A stretch of DNA of 64,000 nt from Bimastos eiseni. Taxonomy: Eukaryota; Annelida; Clitellata; Crassiclitellata; Lumbricidae. Positions within the stretch are counted from its first letter, which is position 1; every line of letters starts with the position of its first letter. Shown piece after piece: positions 38,474 through 50,384 of the stretch. The stretch covers positions 18,383,730-18,447,729 of the forward strand of contig OY365813.1 of assembly GCA_959347315.1 (NCBI GenBank). The letters run 5' to 3'. Under the pieces are notes generated by a model. The model saw only the letters and a program-made list of their open reading frames with translations. It was not told the origin of the DNA and made no database searches. A program made the translations under genes and the position numbers.

Positions 38474-41400
38474 GTCGTCGTCGTCGTCATCGCCATCGCC
38501 ATCACCATCATCATTACCATCACCACCATCATCATTATCAATCACAGCCATCATCATTCATATTACTTATGTGTACCTTGAAATGTGATTACAGACTGCT
38601 GAACGCCAACCGGATCGGTTGCATTCGTTTCGATACATTCATCGACCTTCACAATCTGAATCTGTTGTACGTTGATCGATAGACCCTAAATTATTCGTCG
38701 CCTCAATTGGGGAAGTTCGCATTCCTATAATTATCACTAGCACATGGCACTTCAGATTTCCATTTTCCAATTTCTTGTAATTTGACTATAATGCGACATG
38801 AAAATTTTTTCTTATGATATTGGTTCATTATCGTATCGTTTCTTTAAGTTTATATAGCGCTTCTCACACAATGATTATTCAGAGGGGCTCTCAGCACGGA
38901 TACTCCTGGGGGAAAAGAAACGCCTTTAAAGAGTGAGAAACCAATGAAGATAAACCAGTCATTAGTGTAGTCCTCAATGATAGAGGAAGGTCATTCCAGG
39001 CAGATGGATCCACAATATTCCAGGTAGAATGGACCCATATTATCTTCGACCCAGGCCAAGATTTGATACCTTGCTTTTGCCACGGCGGAGTTACGCAAAC
39101 CTTCTTCCCCTTTCTTGTCCTTTCTTCCCCTTTCTGATCCTATGCAGGTCGTTAGACGTTTCCCGATGAAAATTTATTTTAACTAATTAGATTTGAATGT
39201 CAAAGGACCTATCTACCCTTTTGGTTAGTTAAAATCTCTCCTCATAGTTCGATGAACACATTGTTCCTTCGAGGTGCAAGGGGTTCTGAAGGAGCGAATA
39301 GAGGGTGGGTGGGTGGCTGATGTCACGCAGTTTGACCACACTTGAGGGTTTCTGGTTCAGCCGTTCCAGAATAAATTTCCGCCCTACACTCGATCGGGGT
39401 TACTGCCCGCGCCCTGCATGAGGGCCACTCCACTGGGAGATTTTACGACCTACGGCCTCAAGTGTTTCTCGGTCGCTGAGTCTCTCGTCCGGTGCTGAGC
39501 CTTTCTCTCAAGGCGGTCTGTCCGTCTGGGCGAGGTCACCGCGCAGTTCTGAACCAGGTCACTGCGCAGCTCTGGTGCACCTCGGGCTGGGGTCAAGGGT
39601 CAAGTTGGACGCTGAAAGTTCCCATTATATATATATATATACATCGTTCCATTGTTAATTATATATATATATGTATATATACAATATACACATATATATT
39701 TACATATATGTATACACACATAATTAACAGTTCCTATGTAGTGCATGTGTATTATATATATATATATATATATATATTGGATATGTAATATATACTATTC
39801 TTTCGGCTACTTGCCAGAAGTCCCCTCTCAATGGAACGATGACAGTTTGAAATAAGAACCACGGAAATCTGGTAACCGTTTAGATAACATTAATGAGGAC
39901 AATGCATCACCTGGACTGACACTAAGGTCAGCATGGACCTGCCAATTGACTGAGGACAATGGGGAGGAAACTCCACCCACCACTGTTCGTACTCTCATAG
40001 TGCCAGTCGAAAGCCTGGATAAAGGAGGAGGGCGACGCTAATTATCTTTGCCATCATACAGTGTCTTTAAAGTGGACGTATATAAAAATACAACAAGGGA
40101 GATTATTTCTTCTTGCCCATCGCCGCCAAGAGAAGTCAATAGACTAGACAGGAAGTTCTTCAGTTAATTAAAAACTGATTTTAATCTGTTATTCAACTGT
40201 TGTTTGATTCATAGGTCTCTGTACGATAACAGAATCCTGTCATTGGCAAATGGAACATTCTTGCCTCTGAAGAATTTGCAAACCCTGTGAGCATAAGGAA
40301 CGGATTTTGTTTTATACAATCTTAATAACGGTACCCGTTCATTTGGTCGCAGATGATTTCGTCGTATTCGTTTCGTCGGAGTTCATATCGTCGCATTTCA
40401 TTTCGTCGCAGTTAATTTCGTTGCAGTTAATTTCGTCGCAGTTCATTTTTTCGCATTTTTAAAACGACATTAGCCTTAGCCCTGACCCTAAGCGACCTTC
40501 ACGACGCATAACCTGACCCTAACAAATCATAGCGACGCATAACCTGACAAAACACATGCGACGAAATTAATTCGACAAAATGATCTACGACGAAATGAAC
40601 TGCGACGAAATGAAATGCGACGAAATTAAATGCGACCTTCACTTCGTGCTAGCCTGAGATTTTAATCGATTAAGCCAGAATCTGTATATGGGAACAAATT
40701 ATAATTATCCTCACGCATTAAAGTTCGTTTTGTGACCGGATACATATTTAATTTTACAGCATATTCCAACATGCAGAAGAATAGCAATCATTATCAATCA
40801 GTCAATCACTGTTTCAATCAATTATATCGATGCAGACATTTCATAAACCAATGCAGTTTAAATTGATTTTTCAATACATTTCAGGCATCTTGCACGCAAT
40901 CCCTTCATCTGCGACTGCAACCTGCGTTGGTTGGCCGAGTATCTCCGGAGTCACCCGATCGAAACGAGTGGAGCGAGATGCGAGAGTCCTCAGCGAATGC
41001 AACGTAAGAAGATTGGTCTGATCAAGGACGAGAAATTCAGGTGCAAAGGTAAGGTTACGAATTTCGGAAGACATACTGTACCAAGAAATCTAAAAGCATC
41101 TATTAATGTAGGGGCTACTTATGAAAACAGTTATGCTGTTATGTTTTGAAAACAATGTCTGTAACAATGTAGGTGACTGAAATAGTGACCCACTGATTTG
41201 ATTATTGGTTTGATTGATTGATTGGATGATTGGTTTGATTGATTAATTGACTGATTGATTGACTGACTGACTGATTGAATGATTGGTTGATTGATCGATT
41301 GATTTATTGATTAAGTGATGATTGTGACAGTGTTACAAGGAATTGTAAAATGTACTATACAATAATAAACCTAAAGACTTTATATCATAGTCGTCGTCGT

Positions 41401-41499
41401 CGTCATCGTCATCATCAGCATCATGATTGTGATTATAATCATTATTACTATACTTCTTCTTCTTGCTATTATTATTATTTTTATTATTATCATCATCAC

Positions 41500-41551
<52 letters not shown>

Positions 41552-44500
41552 GTTATCATTATTTGTAGTATTCACAAGCGTTAATACAGTTAAGTTGGCG
41601 CTATAAACGTTTGAGATTGGAATGAGAGATAGAATGGGATACGGAGCCTGCATTCCGTTTCTCGTGTGCCATATGGTCTTTGTGGGCGGTGGGGCAGACT
41701 GGTCGGTCTTTCTCTGCGTTCCGTGGTAGAGGCGAGTGGGAGGAAGGGGGATCTGGGAGGACACGAGAGGTCGCCAATTCATTAATAGGACGTGGAACGG
41801 AGAGAGGCTTCGGGACTCATTGCTTGGCACGGATGTGTCACTGTGCTTCAAGCTCCATGGGATTTCTCCTGCGAGAAGAAGAAGGAGGCGAAAGAGGTGG
41901 AGAAGTAGGAGGAGGAGAGCAGGAGCAGAAGGATAATGAGAAAGAGGAGAAGGAGATGGGGGATGGGAGGAACATGGGGTGGAGTAGGTTGAAAAGGAAG
42001 AGGGAGGATCACGAGAAAGCGAACAGGAGAAGGAGGAATAGAGCAAAAGGAACAGGATAACGAGGAAGAGGAGAAGGAGATGGAAGAAAATAGGAACTTG
42101 GGGCGAATAAGAAAGATGGACACGAGAAAGAGAACGAGGAGAATGAGGAGGTATGCGTAAAAAGAAGGGAGAGGAGTAGAGTAAAAGGAGCGCAATAACG
42201 GTGATCAAAAAAGGAAATGGGAAATAGAGAAAATGAGGAGAAGGAGAGGGCGGAAATGAAAGAGGGAGGAGCACGAGGAAGCGAGGGAGGAGGAGGAGGT
42301 AAATCAAAGGAGGAGGAAGAAATGGGAGAAGGTGGTGGATGAGGTGGATGAAGAGGAAGAGGAAATGTTAACAGCAGGCGATAACCTACATGATCAATGG
42401 CAACGGAATCAGATCCATGTATATTTCCTGAAGGCTAAATCCTGTTGTGAGTGGTGTAAGTCCGCCCCTCACAATTGCTTCTCTCATAGGATTCAGATTT
42501 TAGATTGAATGCAATATAAAAATGTGTGTGTTGAAGGGTAGAATTAGTGGAACAAGCCATTAATCACGTTTCTGAGAGAAATGCTTGCTGTGTTCTGCGA
42601 GTATCGTCATCTTAACATCACTAGGTTTCTGGCAAATGGACCTCAATGACCTGTTACGCGGTGTTATAACGAAGTGGAGGTATGAATAGGCTTAGAACAA
42701 AAAATTGGAGCTTCGCTCGTGAATTAGCTGATGCCCTGCGCTTGGTTTAAATTTCCAGTGGCGCTTTACAAGTTAGGATATTGCGATGACCTTATGACGA
42801 AGTGCTATAAGTTCTAGCTGTGATGTTAGAACACTGCTTTAATACCTCAGCGTAATTTGGGATTTTGAATTACAAAGAGAGACGTCCACGAATACAGCCA
42901 TTGGATGGAGAATTCTTAAATACGACGTCCACTCGGTGGAAATTAGTCCGCTTATATGGGCGGAGTGACACGGGCGGCGAATCGTCCGTTTTATCATCTT
43001 CATCTCCATCCACGAATCTTATCAGCGAGGAAGGAATGCGACCATCTGGCGACGAGGCAATGAATCTGTTGTGACGACGACGAAGCAATTTTCCCATCCA
43101 GCTGCCACCCTCGTCTTAGGACTTGCAGCAATCGTATGGAACAAAGGGACGCCTGTGTCCCCGTTGTATTCGCACATCTCTAAGGGACGTTGGCTGGTGG
43201 TGTGACGGCTTTGTGGGATAGGGGGTGTATTGGGGTGGGGGTCGGCCAGGAAAGGGTGGGATGGCTTGAGGGACTGCGTGCCGGATCTGATCCGTGTTGA
43301 TCGATGATGGATTGAAGCTGTAATTAGGACACCGAGGCGTGAGGAGTTTTAACACGAGATTTGGTGTGTGTAGGGACGGGGGAACGAGTGCTTGTCTTCC
43401 AGAATGTTCCGTCTGGTGTAACCTGTTCTAACTGAAGAAGAGACATAGTGCCGAGATAGCTGTCGATATGAAGCGTTGGCGACTTAATTGCCTTAGTTTC
43501 GGCATACGGAGGCGTGTGGCCTGTCCTCTCCCTCTCTCTCTCTATCTTTCCCTCTTTCCCACTCACTCCCCCCACTCTCTCTCCCTCTCTCTCTCCCTCT
43601 CTCTCTTTCTCTTTCTCACTCTCTTTCTCTCGCAGTTTCTGCTTCTTACCGATGGTGTATGGTCGGTGTGCTCATACGTCCATATTTGATCACAAAACTA
43701 CTTCACAAAACCAACCAATTTCCATCTCCTACGGTTGCATGATGATAAAAGGCTGTCCTGTTTTGGAAGCACATTGGAAGTGTGGTGATAATCTACTCGA
43801 TAAAATGTTGAATTACCAAACGAGAGAAAAGGCAGTGATTTTGTTTTAGAGATTTCTGATCCACTTGCATTCCTATACAACTGGCTAACTGGCTAACCCT
43901 TCATAACCGCGACTGCCTCTCAGGCTACCATAGGGAACTGCTCGAGTTCATCTTCTCCGTATACTTCCCCACCATTTTGATTGGATGTTTTCCAGAAAGT
44001 TTTGGGCATCAATCTGTAGGCTGTGACATAATGGAATTCCCATTTAGCCTGACTGAAAGTCTGTTTTTCATCAGTAAACTATGACAGGCAAGTGGCAGAT
44101 AGTTTCCGACAAATATGATTTACTTCTAAGCGAGACTCAGAAGTCTGAGATAAGATGGACATTAATTTCCTCGTGTATCTCAAGGTCTCAAGGGGCTGTA
44201 TGATTAAGGGCTCTTGTTGACGAGGTAAAGGTTAATGACAATCCCCTGAGGCTTTTAGTATATCCCAGCAGCACTCAGTTTGTGCATCTTTCTTACATTT
44301 AGGCTTTTATAGCGCTATAAAATAGAATTGTTTTGTAACCGTAGGCTGCTCGCGTTGGGCATCTTTCTTGCATTTGTAACAGCTCTATGAAATACAAATG
44401 CTGCGGTTGCATTTAGCTGCACCACTGCAAGTGGTACATTTTAAAACACATTCCTAATATTTAGTAACAGGTTGCAAGGACTTGGATTATTATTGTTATG

Positions 44501-47500
44501 AGTCCGTTTGGAAAGTACAATGCTGTATAACTAAATGTGCCACATTTGCGTTTAAGTAGTTATGGCAATATGATAAAAGATACAGGCGAACATTCAGCGT
44601 CTCCGGAAAGCCCTCCAGCAACGTCTGAGGATTTTGAAACACCGCTGGCAAAGGATTCCATTCAGCTGGACCTGGTCCTGATGCGAAAAATCTAGAATCG
44701 TTACAGGGAGCTGTGTTACATAAAATATCTACCCTTGACCTACCGATAATCCTCATTATGCAATTAATGCTGATTGTGGCAATTAGGGATTTTCTACTAA
44801 AATCGTCAAGTCTTCCCATAATAGTTATTCGCGGTTTACAGTGACCGAATGCAATGCGTAGAGTAAGTTTCGACTGATTACCATGGCGATTACTATAGAC
44901 CCCTATGAGGACTGTGAGGAAGTCGCAACACAACGAGAGCATGTCCTGTGGTTGTGTTAACGTGCAATGATCTTCGTTTAATTATGATATTGAAACTGAC
45001 GCCGGTTTAGTATGGACGGATGATCACGCAAGTATTAACTGTACGGTAGCCACGTCCTATGTCCAATTTAACCAGCGCCGCCTAGCGAATGGAGTTCCTC
45101 GTCAACGACACACATGTACGGAAATGTTGTCTTATCATCACAATTGTGTTATCAACTCTATATTCTTATCGATACTATTTTTTAATCAACTCAGGTGTCT
45201 AATTGAGTAAAATATTATTGTCTAATCATCTACATTGTCTTTTTGACATCATGGTCATTATTACTCCAGAGTCTCAACAGTTTCACTGTCTTATCAGCTC
45301 CGTTGTCTTATCAACTCCTTTGTCTAATCAACTCTATTGTCTTATCAACTCCATTGTCCTATCAACTCCATTATCTTAACATCTTTATTGTCTTATCAAC
45401 TCCAATGTCGCATCAATGCCAGTGTCTTATCAATTTCACTGTTTGTTGTTTACTTCAGGGTCGGAAGAGTTTCGGACTAGAAATGCCGGCCTGTGTGTGA
45501 TAGACAGGGACTGTCCAACCGATTGTCAGTGCGATGGAACACTGGCCAACTGCAGTGGACGGAAACTGACCACCATCCCTGATGACTTTCCGTCGTTCAT
45601 CACTGAGATGTAAGATATTGTAATTGTAATTGCAGTTACGACCATTTATATAGCGCCGTTGGCAGCAGGCTATTTCTAGGGTGCTTATCATGAAAAAAAT
45701 CTAATTTACAAAGAGCACTGTAACTCGACTGACTGCTACCACAGATGGCGCGAATACGATAACTATAGACAACATTCAAGTACATACATGCATGTATGTA
45801 TGTAAACATGCATGACATTGTTTGTATGTACATGTATATAAGCAGAGGCAGTATACGTGTAGCTATCATTGTGCTGACGTGGCAATGCTTTGTTCTTGTT
45901 TGCTTGTAGAAAATTGTCGGACAACGAAATCGAGAGAATTTCAGTTGGTCCTCTTTCAAGGCTTTCCAATCTGAAGAAACTGTAAGCAGATGATGATACA
46001 GTGCTCTAAATAAAATATTATATATATATATGTGCATATGTGTATATATATATGGCACAGAGTTGAAAATTAAGCTCTGCAAAAAATTGGTGTGTCGAAA
46101 CCGACCCGCATAGATCTTGACCCGACCCGACCCGACCCGCCTGATCTACAGATATTCGTGATATATATATATATATATATGTATATCTGGCTACTGCCTA
46201 TAAGCCGTATATCAATTAATATGCCTTGAAATTCATCCATCTCCACAGCCCGGCATCACGACGGTTGGAGGATTTATTGGGAATAAATTGAAGGTGTTTC
46301 TCTGGATGTGTTGTACTAAGGCTAATTATGCATGGACTCAGTGAGATCTGAATTTGCTTCTGATTGTTATATAAAAATAGGACGAAAATCATGACATAAA
46401 GGGACTGATTTTGGAAATTACTGCTTTGATAATCTTGATATTTATGTTCCTCAAGTGATAATATATTTGCCTGACACTTTCGTTTTATTGTATTTACAGA
46501 AGGTTGTTTTTCTAGAGTAAGCTGCTGATTAATTCATAGAATCATAGCAGGCCTTTGCCATCCTGGAACCCGCTCTTGTTCACTACACATTACAGGATGG
46601 TATCTATGTAATCGTAACCGTAATCGCAATTGTAATCGTAATCCTAATTGTGATCCTGAGCTTTAAACTTCTACAGCGTCACTCGAATGTCAAGGGTTGG
46701 GCACCGGCTTATTCACGAGCGCTGCATCGGGTCAGAGGGGTTGTTCAAAGGATAGTGTCAGAGGGGGCATAGAAGCTGTTGCTGAGGGTAGTGTCGTTTG
46801 GGCTAAGAATTGAACGGGAACGGATCAGATGAGTCTGGACATGAAATGCATGCAATGTAATGTAAAGCACGACTGCAGGGAAACCAGCCTTTGATCAGGT
46901 GAGTCTTTTAGAGTCAGGTTGTTCGACATGTTTCAGTCTGGAAGATAGGTTGAAATTATGCAATGATGGGAATCACTGTTGTTACAGGTTCTGTATTATT
47001 AGGTAAGAACTGTTTAGAAATGGCCATCACGCTTGAACCTAAACTATAACCATTCAGTTTTATTCTCCACGGATTATACCGTTGGATTCGATTAAGCTAT
47101 CCATATAGGTTCTTTGATTTGTTTTAACTATCCAATGTAAAATCAAACTTGCTATGGAGATAATTAAAATAGATGTCATTGACTTAGATTAGAATCGAAA
47201 GTAAGAAATCTTTCTTCGGTCTTCTTTGTTGTGACTCGATGTCTCTGTTTCTGATGTTTATCAGGGACTTCAGAAACAATCAGATCAGAGAGATCGAAGA
47301 TGGAGCCTTTGACGGCCTGCAGCTGTTGGAAGAATTGTAAGTTAAGAATTCACGCGATGACCTATACATGAAGTGGGAATGTGTATCTATTCACGACAGG
47401 CTCAGACTATTAAGTTCGAATAGGCGTTTAGTCTTGAAAGTTGAATTGCTAGAAAATGACTTGTGCACATGAGATATGTGAATACTCTGACAATCGTGTT

Positions 47501-48744
47501 CACTCGGACCCTTACTGGGTGAATGACAGGTCACCAAACTCTATGTTTTCGCTGTAAACATGTCCTTTGGGGATGAATCGTTTACAGTAGGCTGTGTTTA
47601 ATTAAGACTTCTGAGGAAATCGTATTTTGCAGGCATCTACTAATTTTGCGTATTTAGTATTAGTTTTTGATCGTGAGATAAATAAAGTCAGTTAGCGGGA
47701 TATCAAAATATCAATGAATTTGTATTTTAGGCGATTGCAAAACAAATTTCGGCAAATAATTTGGTAATGCAATTGTTTCTATTCTTTGTCCAGGTAGTCT
47801 ACTCTGCTGTAGATTGAACTGCTGTAGATTGAACTGCAGGCACAGTACTATTTCTTGTTAATTATTTTTATATAATACACGCAATTAGTTAATTAGCAGT
47901 TTTTTCCCAAGCATTGTTTAACGGTTTAGCCGAGCCCATATAGGAGATTTTGATTCAATTGATTTCAGGCAGTTGACTGAAAATAGTTTGACGTCAGTAT
48001 CTGGTCGAGTGTTTCGAGATCTTAAAAGTCTGAAGATGCTGTGAGTCATCATCGTTTTAAAATTATCATCTCCATGATATATACAATTATATATTGTCGG
48101 TTATAGCGGCCAGCCCATAACGTTCATAACGCGCTTGTTCAAGCCTCGTCCGGGGCGTCACTGTGTAGGGACCTTGAGCAAGTCCTTCGCGCACAATTGC
48201 TCTGCAATACAACTGCAGTTGCGTCGTCGAGGCGTGTGTATGCACTCCTGAGCAAAAGATGCTGGAAGAAGGGCGGTATCAAATTTCGGAAAATAAATAA
48301 ATAAAATTATACATGTCCGTGGGTTGAAAGTTTATAAGTGTCTCCTTCACAATTAACTCTCGTTTTCTTCGACAATTGTAACTTGCTCGCGAAAGCTGTG
48401 TATGTTTAGTCTGATCGAGTCTTCTCATCGCTCATCTGGTACACGTTGTTTCTGCTGCCGTAGTTGAATGAGACTCTTAAGACAAGATCTATGAAGTTAA
48501 CTGTTAGAAGCATTCGACGAGTGATCCGTCAGATCGTCTTACTATTTGGGCTAATAACTATTTGTGTTTTTCTATTCAAAGACTTGCACGCATTTATGCT
48601 AATTTAATTAATGCGCACGACTAAATTGCCTATTCAGAGCACCTATGCATAAAAGCGGTGCTGTTGAAACTCCTTATTACAAATGACGGCATACACCGCT
48701 TTCGTTGTGTTCCGGAGAAATTTTTCTCTTGCTGTTGAACTATG

Positions 48745-48777
<33 letters not shown>

Positions 48778-50319
48778 TTGTTTGTTTGTTTGTGTGTGTG
48801 TGTGTGTGTGTGTGTGCATGCAGGCAATCCTAAATCAATCCATGAAACTGCTGTTCCACTTGTTTTGGCTGGTCTGCTGAAAGAAACTGGGGCATGGATT
48901 GGTGCTGTTCTGTGTATGTCAGCGGCAATTTGTTGTGTCTTGATCTCTGGCTCGAAAGTGTTTGAACTCTACTGTCATCCTATTGAACCTTAAGACTCTG
49001 TTTACAAATCCATCTGTATGTATATTGAGCTTCTTCTACGAACTTGACTTTTCCTTTGAGTTCCTGATGTCCTTTGAGCTCCGCGTAAAAGCGTAAATCA
49101 AAGACGACCTTCTGTTGTTTTTTTGTGCTCCTCTCGAAAACCTTTTGTGCTTTTGCAATCAAAGGCTTGAATAAACGTTTGTCACTCTAATTAATATTTA
49201 CGCCAAAATTGGCAATATACCATTAGCAGCAGAAACTGTTCGGTATGGAAACCGCGGCCAATTTGATAGAGGTCTTAGCCTGTAACATATAGAGAGAGCG
49301 AAAAAGTGCCCTAAAAGTCTAAGACTAAGTACGATGTTCAACTGCCTTGATAAAAGTTAAAATCGAGCTTTAATAGAGAAAGGTGTTTTTCATCCAAGTT
49401 TTTTTATGATCATATGAACGAAGAATGATTGTGAAAGTTCTGTACACTCCTATAGTTTCAACGATCGTGATTGAAAAGACGTTTCTCCACGTTCTTCATG
49501 AGCGAATTGTTTGTTTATCGTCTAGGATTTTAAGAAGTAATAAAATCAGCTGCGTAAATAATGGTACCTACAGACATCTTGAAAACCTACAGCTGCTGTG
49601 AGTTTACTTCATATGTTTTTCATCGTTTTCCTATAGTATCGTTTCTAGCCATATCACCATCGTATATATATATATAAAATATAAATATAATATATATGGA
49701 ATATATATATATTATTCATTATATATATACCTAATATATATATATATATATAGGCCTATGTATATAGCATAATATAACTGACTTATCTAAGACAATTAAA
49801 CTTGGTGAAAACTGAAGGCATCTATAAACATTAGATATCGCATTCCTACATGTACCTTATTGTGTGTGTGTGTGCTTGTTTGTATATATATGATATCTAT
49901 ATATGATATATATATGATATATATATATATTTGTATGTATGTGTGTGCATATGCATGTGTGTACGTCTAACTGATAAGAGTGGCAGTTGTTGGGAATATC
50001 CTTCATCTAATCGGTGAGAGGACTATGTCATATGTCAGCATTGTGGGCTGGTTGCTTAAGAACCAAAATCTCTTTGCCCAAGCTCTAAAGTCAGGCACCT
50101 AGAAATTCGAGATTATTTTACAGAGTGAAGTTGTCTACATCTGCTACTTAGAGAACTGCACACTGTCAACTCGTTTGTGTATTATTATTATTACTATTAT
50201 TATTAATAATGAAATAATTTAATAATAATAATGATGATGATGATGACGAAGACGAAGACGACGAGGACGATGACGATGACGATGACGATGATGATGATGA
50301 TGAAGATGATGATGATGGT

Positions 50320-50384
<65 letters not shown>

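Larger units (their letters stand above)
34994..38594. other. slit intron 12
   Basis: It contains a palindromic transposon derivative at 36152-36754, a SINE at 36770-36960, a family-A repeat at 37531-37640 and a CAT/CGT array at 38370-38545. The stretches 35000-36150 and 36970-37500 show nothing recognisable. Confidence 0.65.
38667..40214. other. slit intron 13
   Basis: It holds a LINE 3' remnant at 38845-39030, TA-rich microsatellites at 39628-39782 and a family-A repeat at 39979-40075. The GC-richer stretch 39290-39600 is unassigned. Confidence 0.65.
41049..45458. other. slit intron 15
   Basis: It contains a TTGA/TTGG-rich tract at 41195-41330, a CAT/ATT array at 41393-41555, a 640-base purine tract at 41725-42365, a family-C repeat at 42712-42790, a CT tract at 43530-43635 and a 17-bp minisatellite before exon 16. 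No gene was recognised; 42870-43500 and 43700-45100 look unique. Confidence 0.65.
48041..49525. other. slit intron 19
   Basis: It contains a SINE at 48090-48307 and a TG/GTTT microsatellite at 48748-48818. No gene was recognised in the remainder. Confidence 0.65.

Noticed and set aside
41333..42307. 324-codon minus-strand frame, the longest in the window
   Set aside because: Made of the purine tract plus a triplet repeat; it has no domain and lies in slit intron 15.
44496..44942. 148-codon minus-strand frame with [11 protein letters not shown]
   Set aside because: The segment faintly resembles a LINE reverse-transcriptase tail (WNxLP), but there are no other motifs, so I did not call it. 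A blastx against RT proteins would decide.
32353..45458. An intronic miR-218 hairpin, as in vertebrate SLIT2/SLIT3
   Set aside because: I looked for the TTGTGCTTGATC-type mature sequence on both strands in the introns and saw no match. A by-eye scan is not exhaustive; a miRBase search would settle it.
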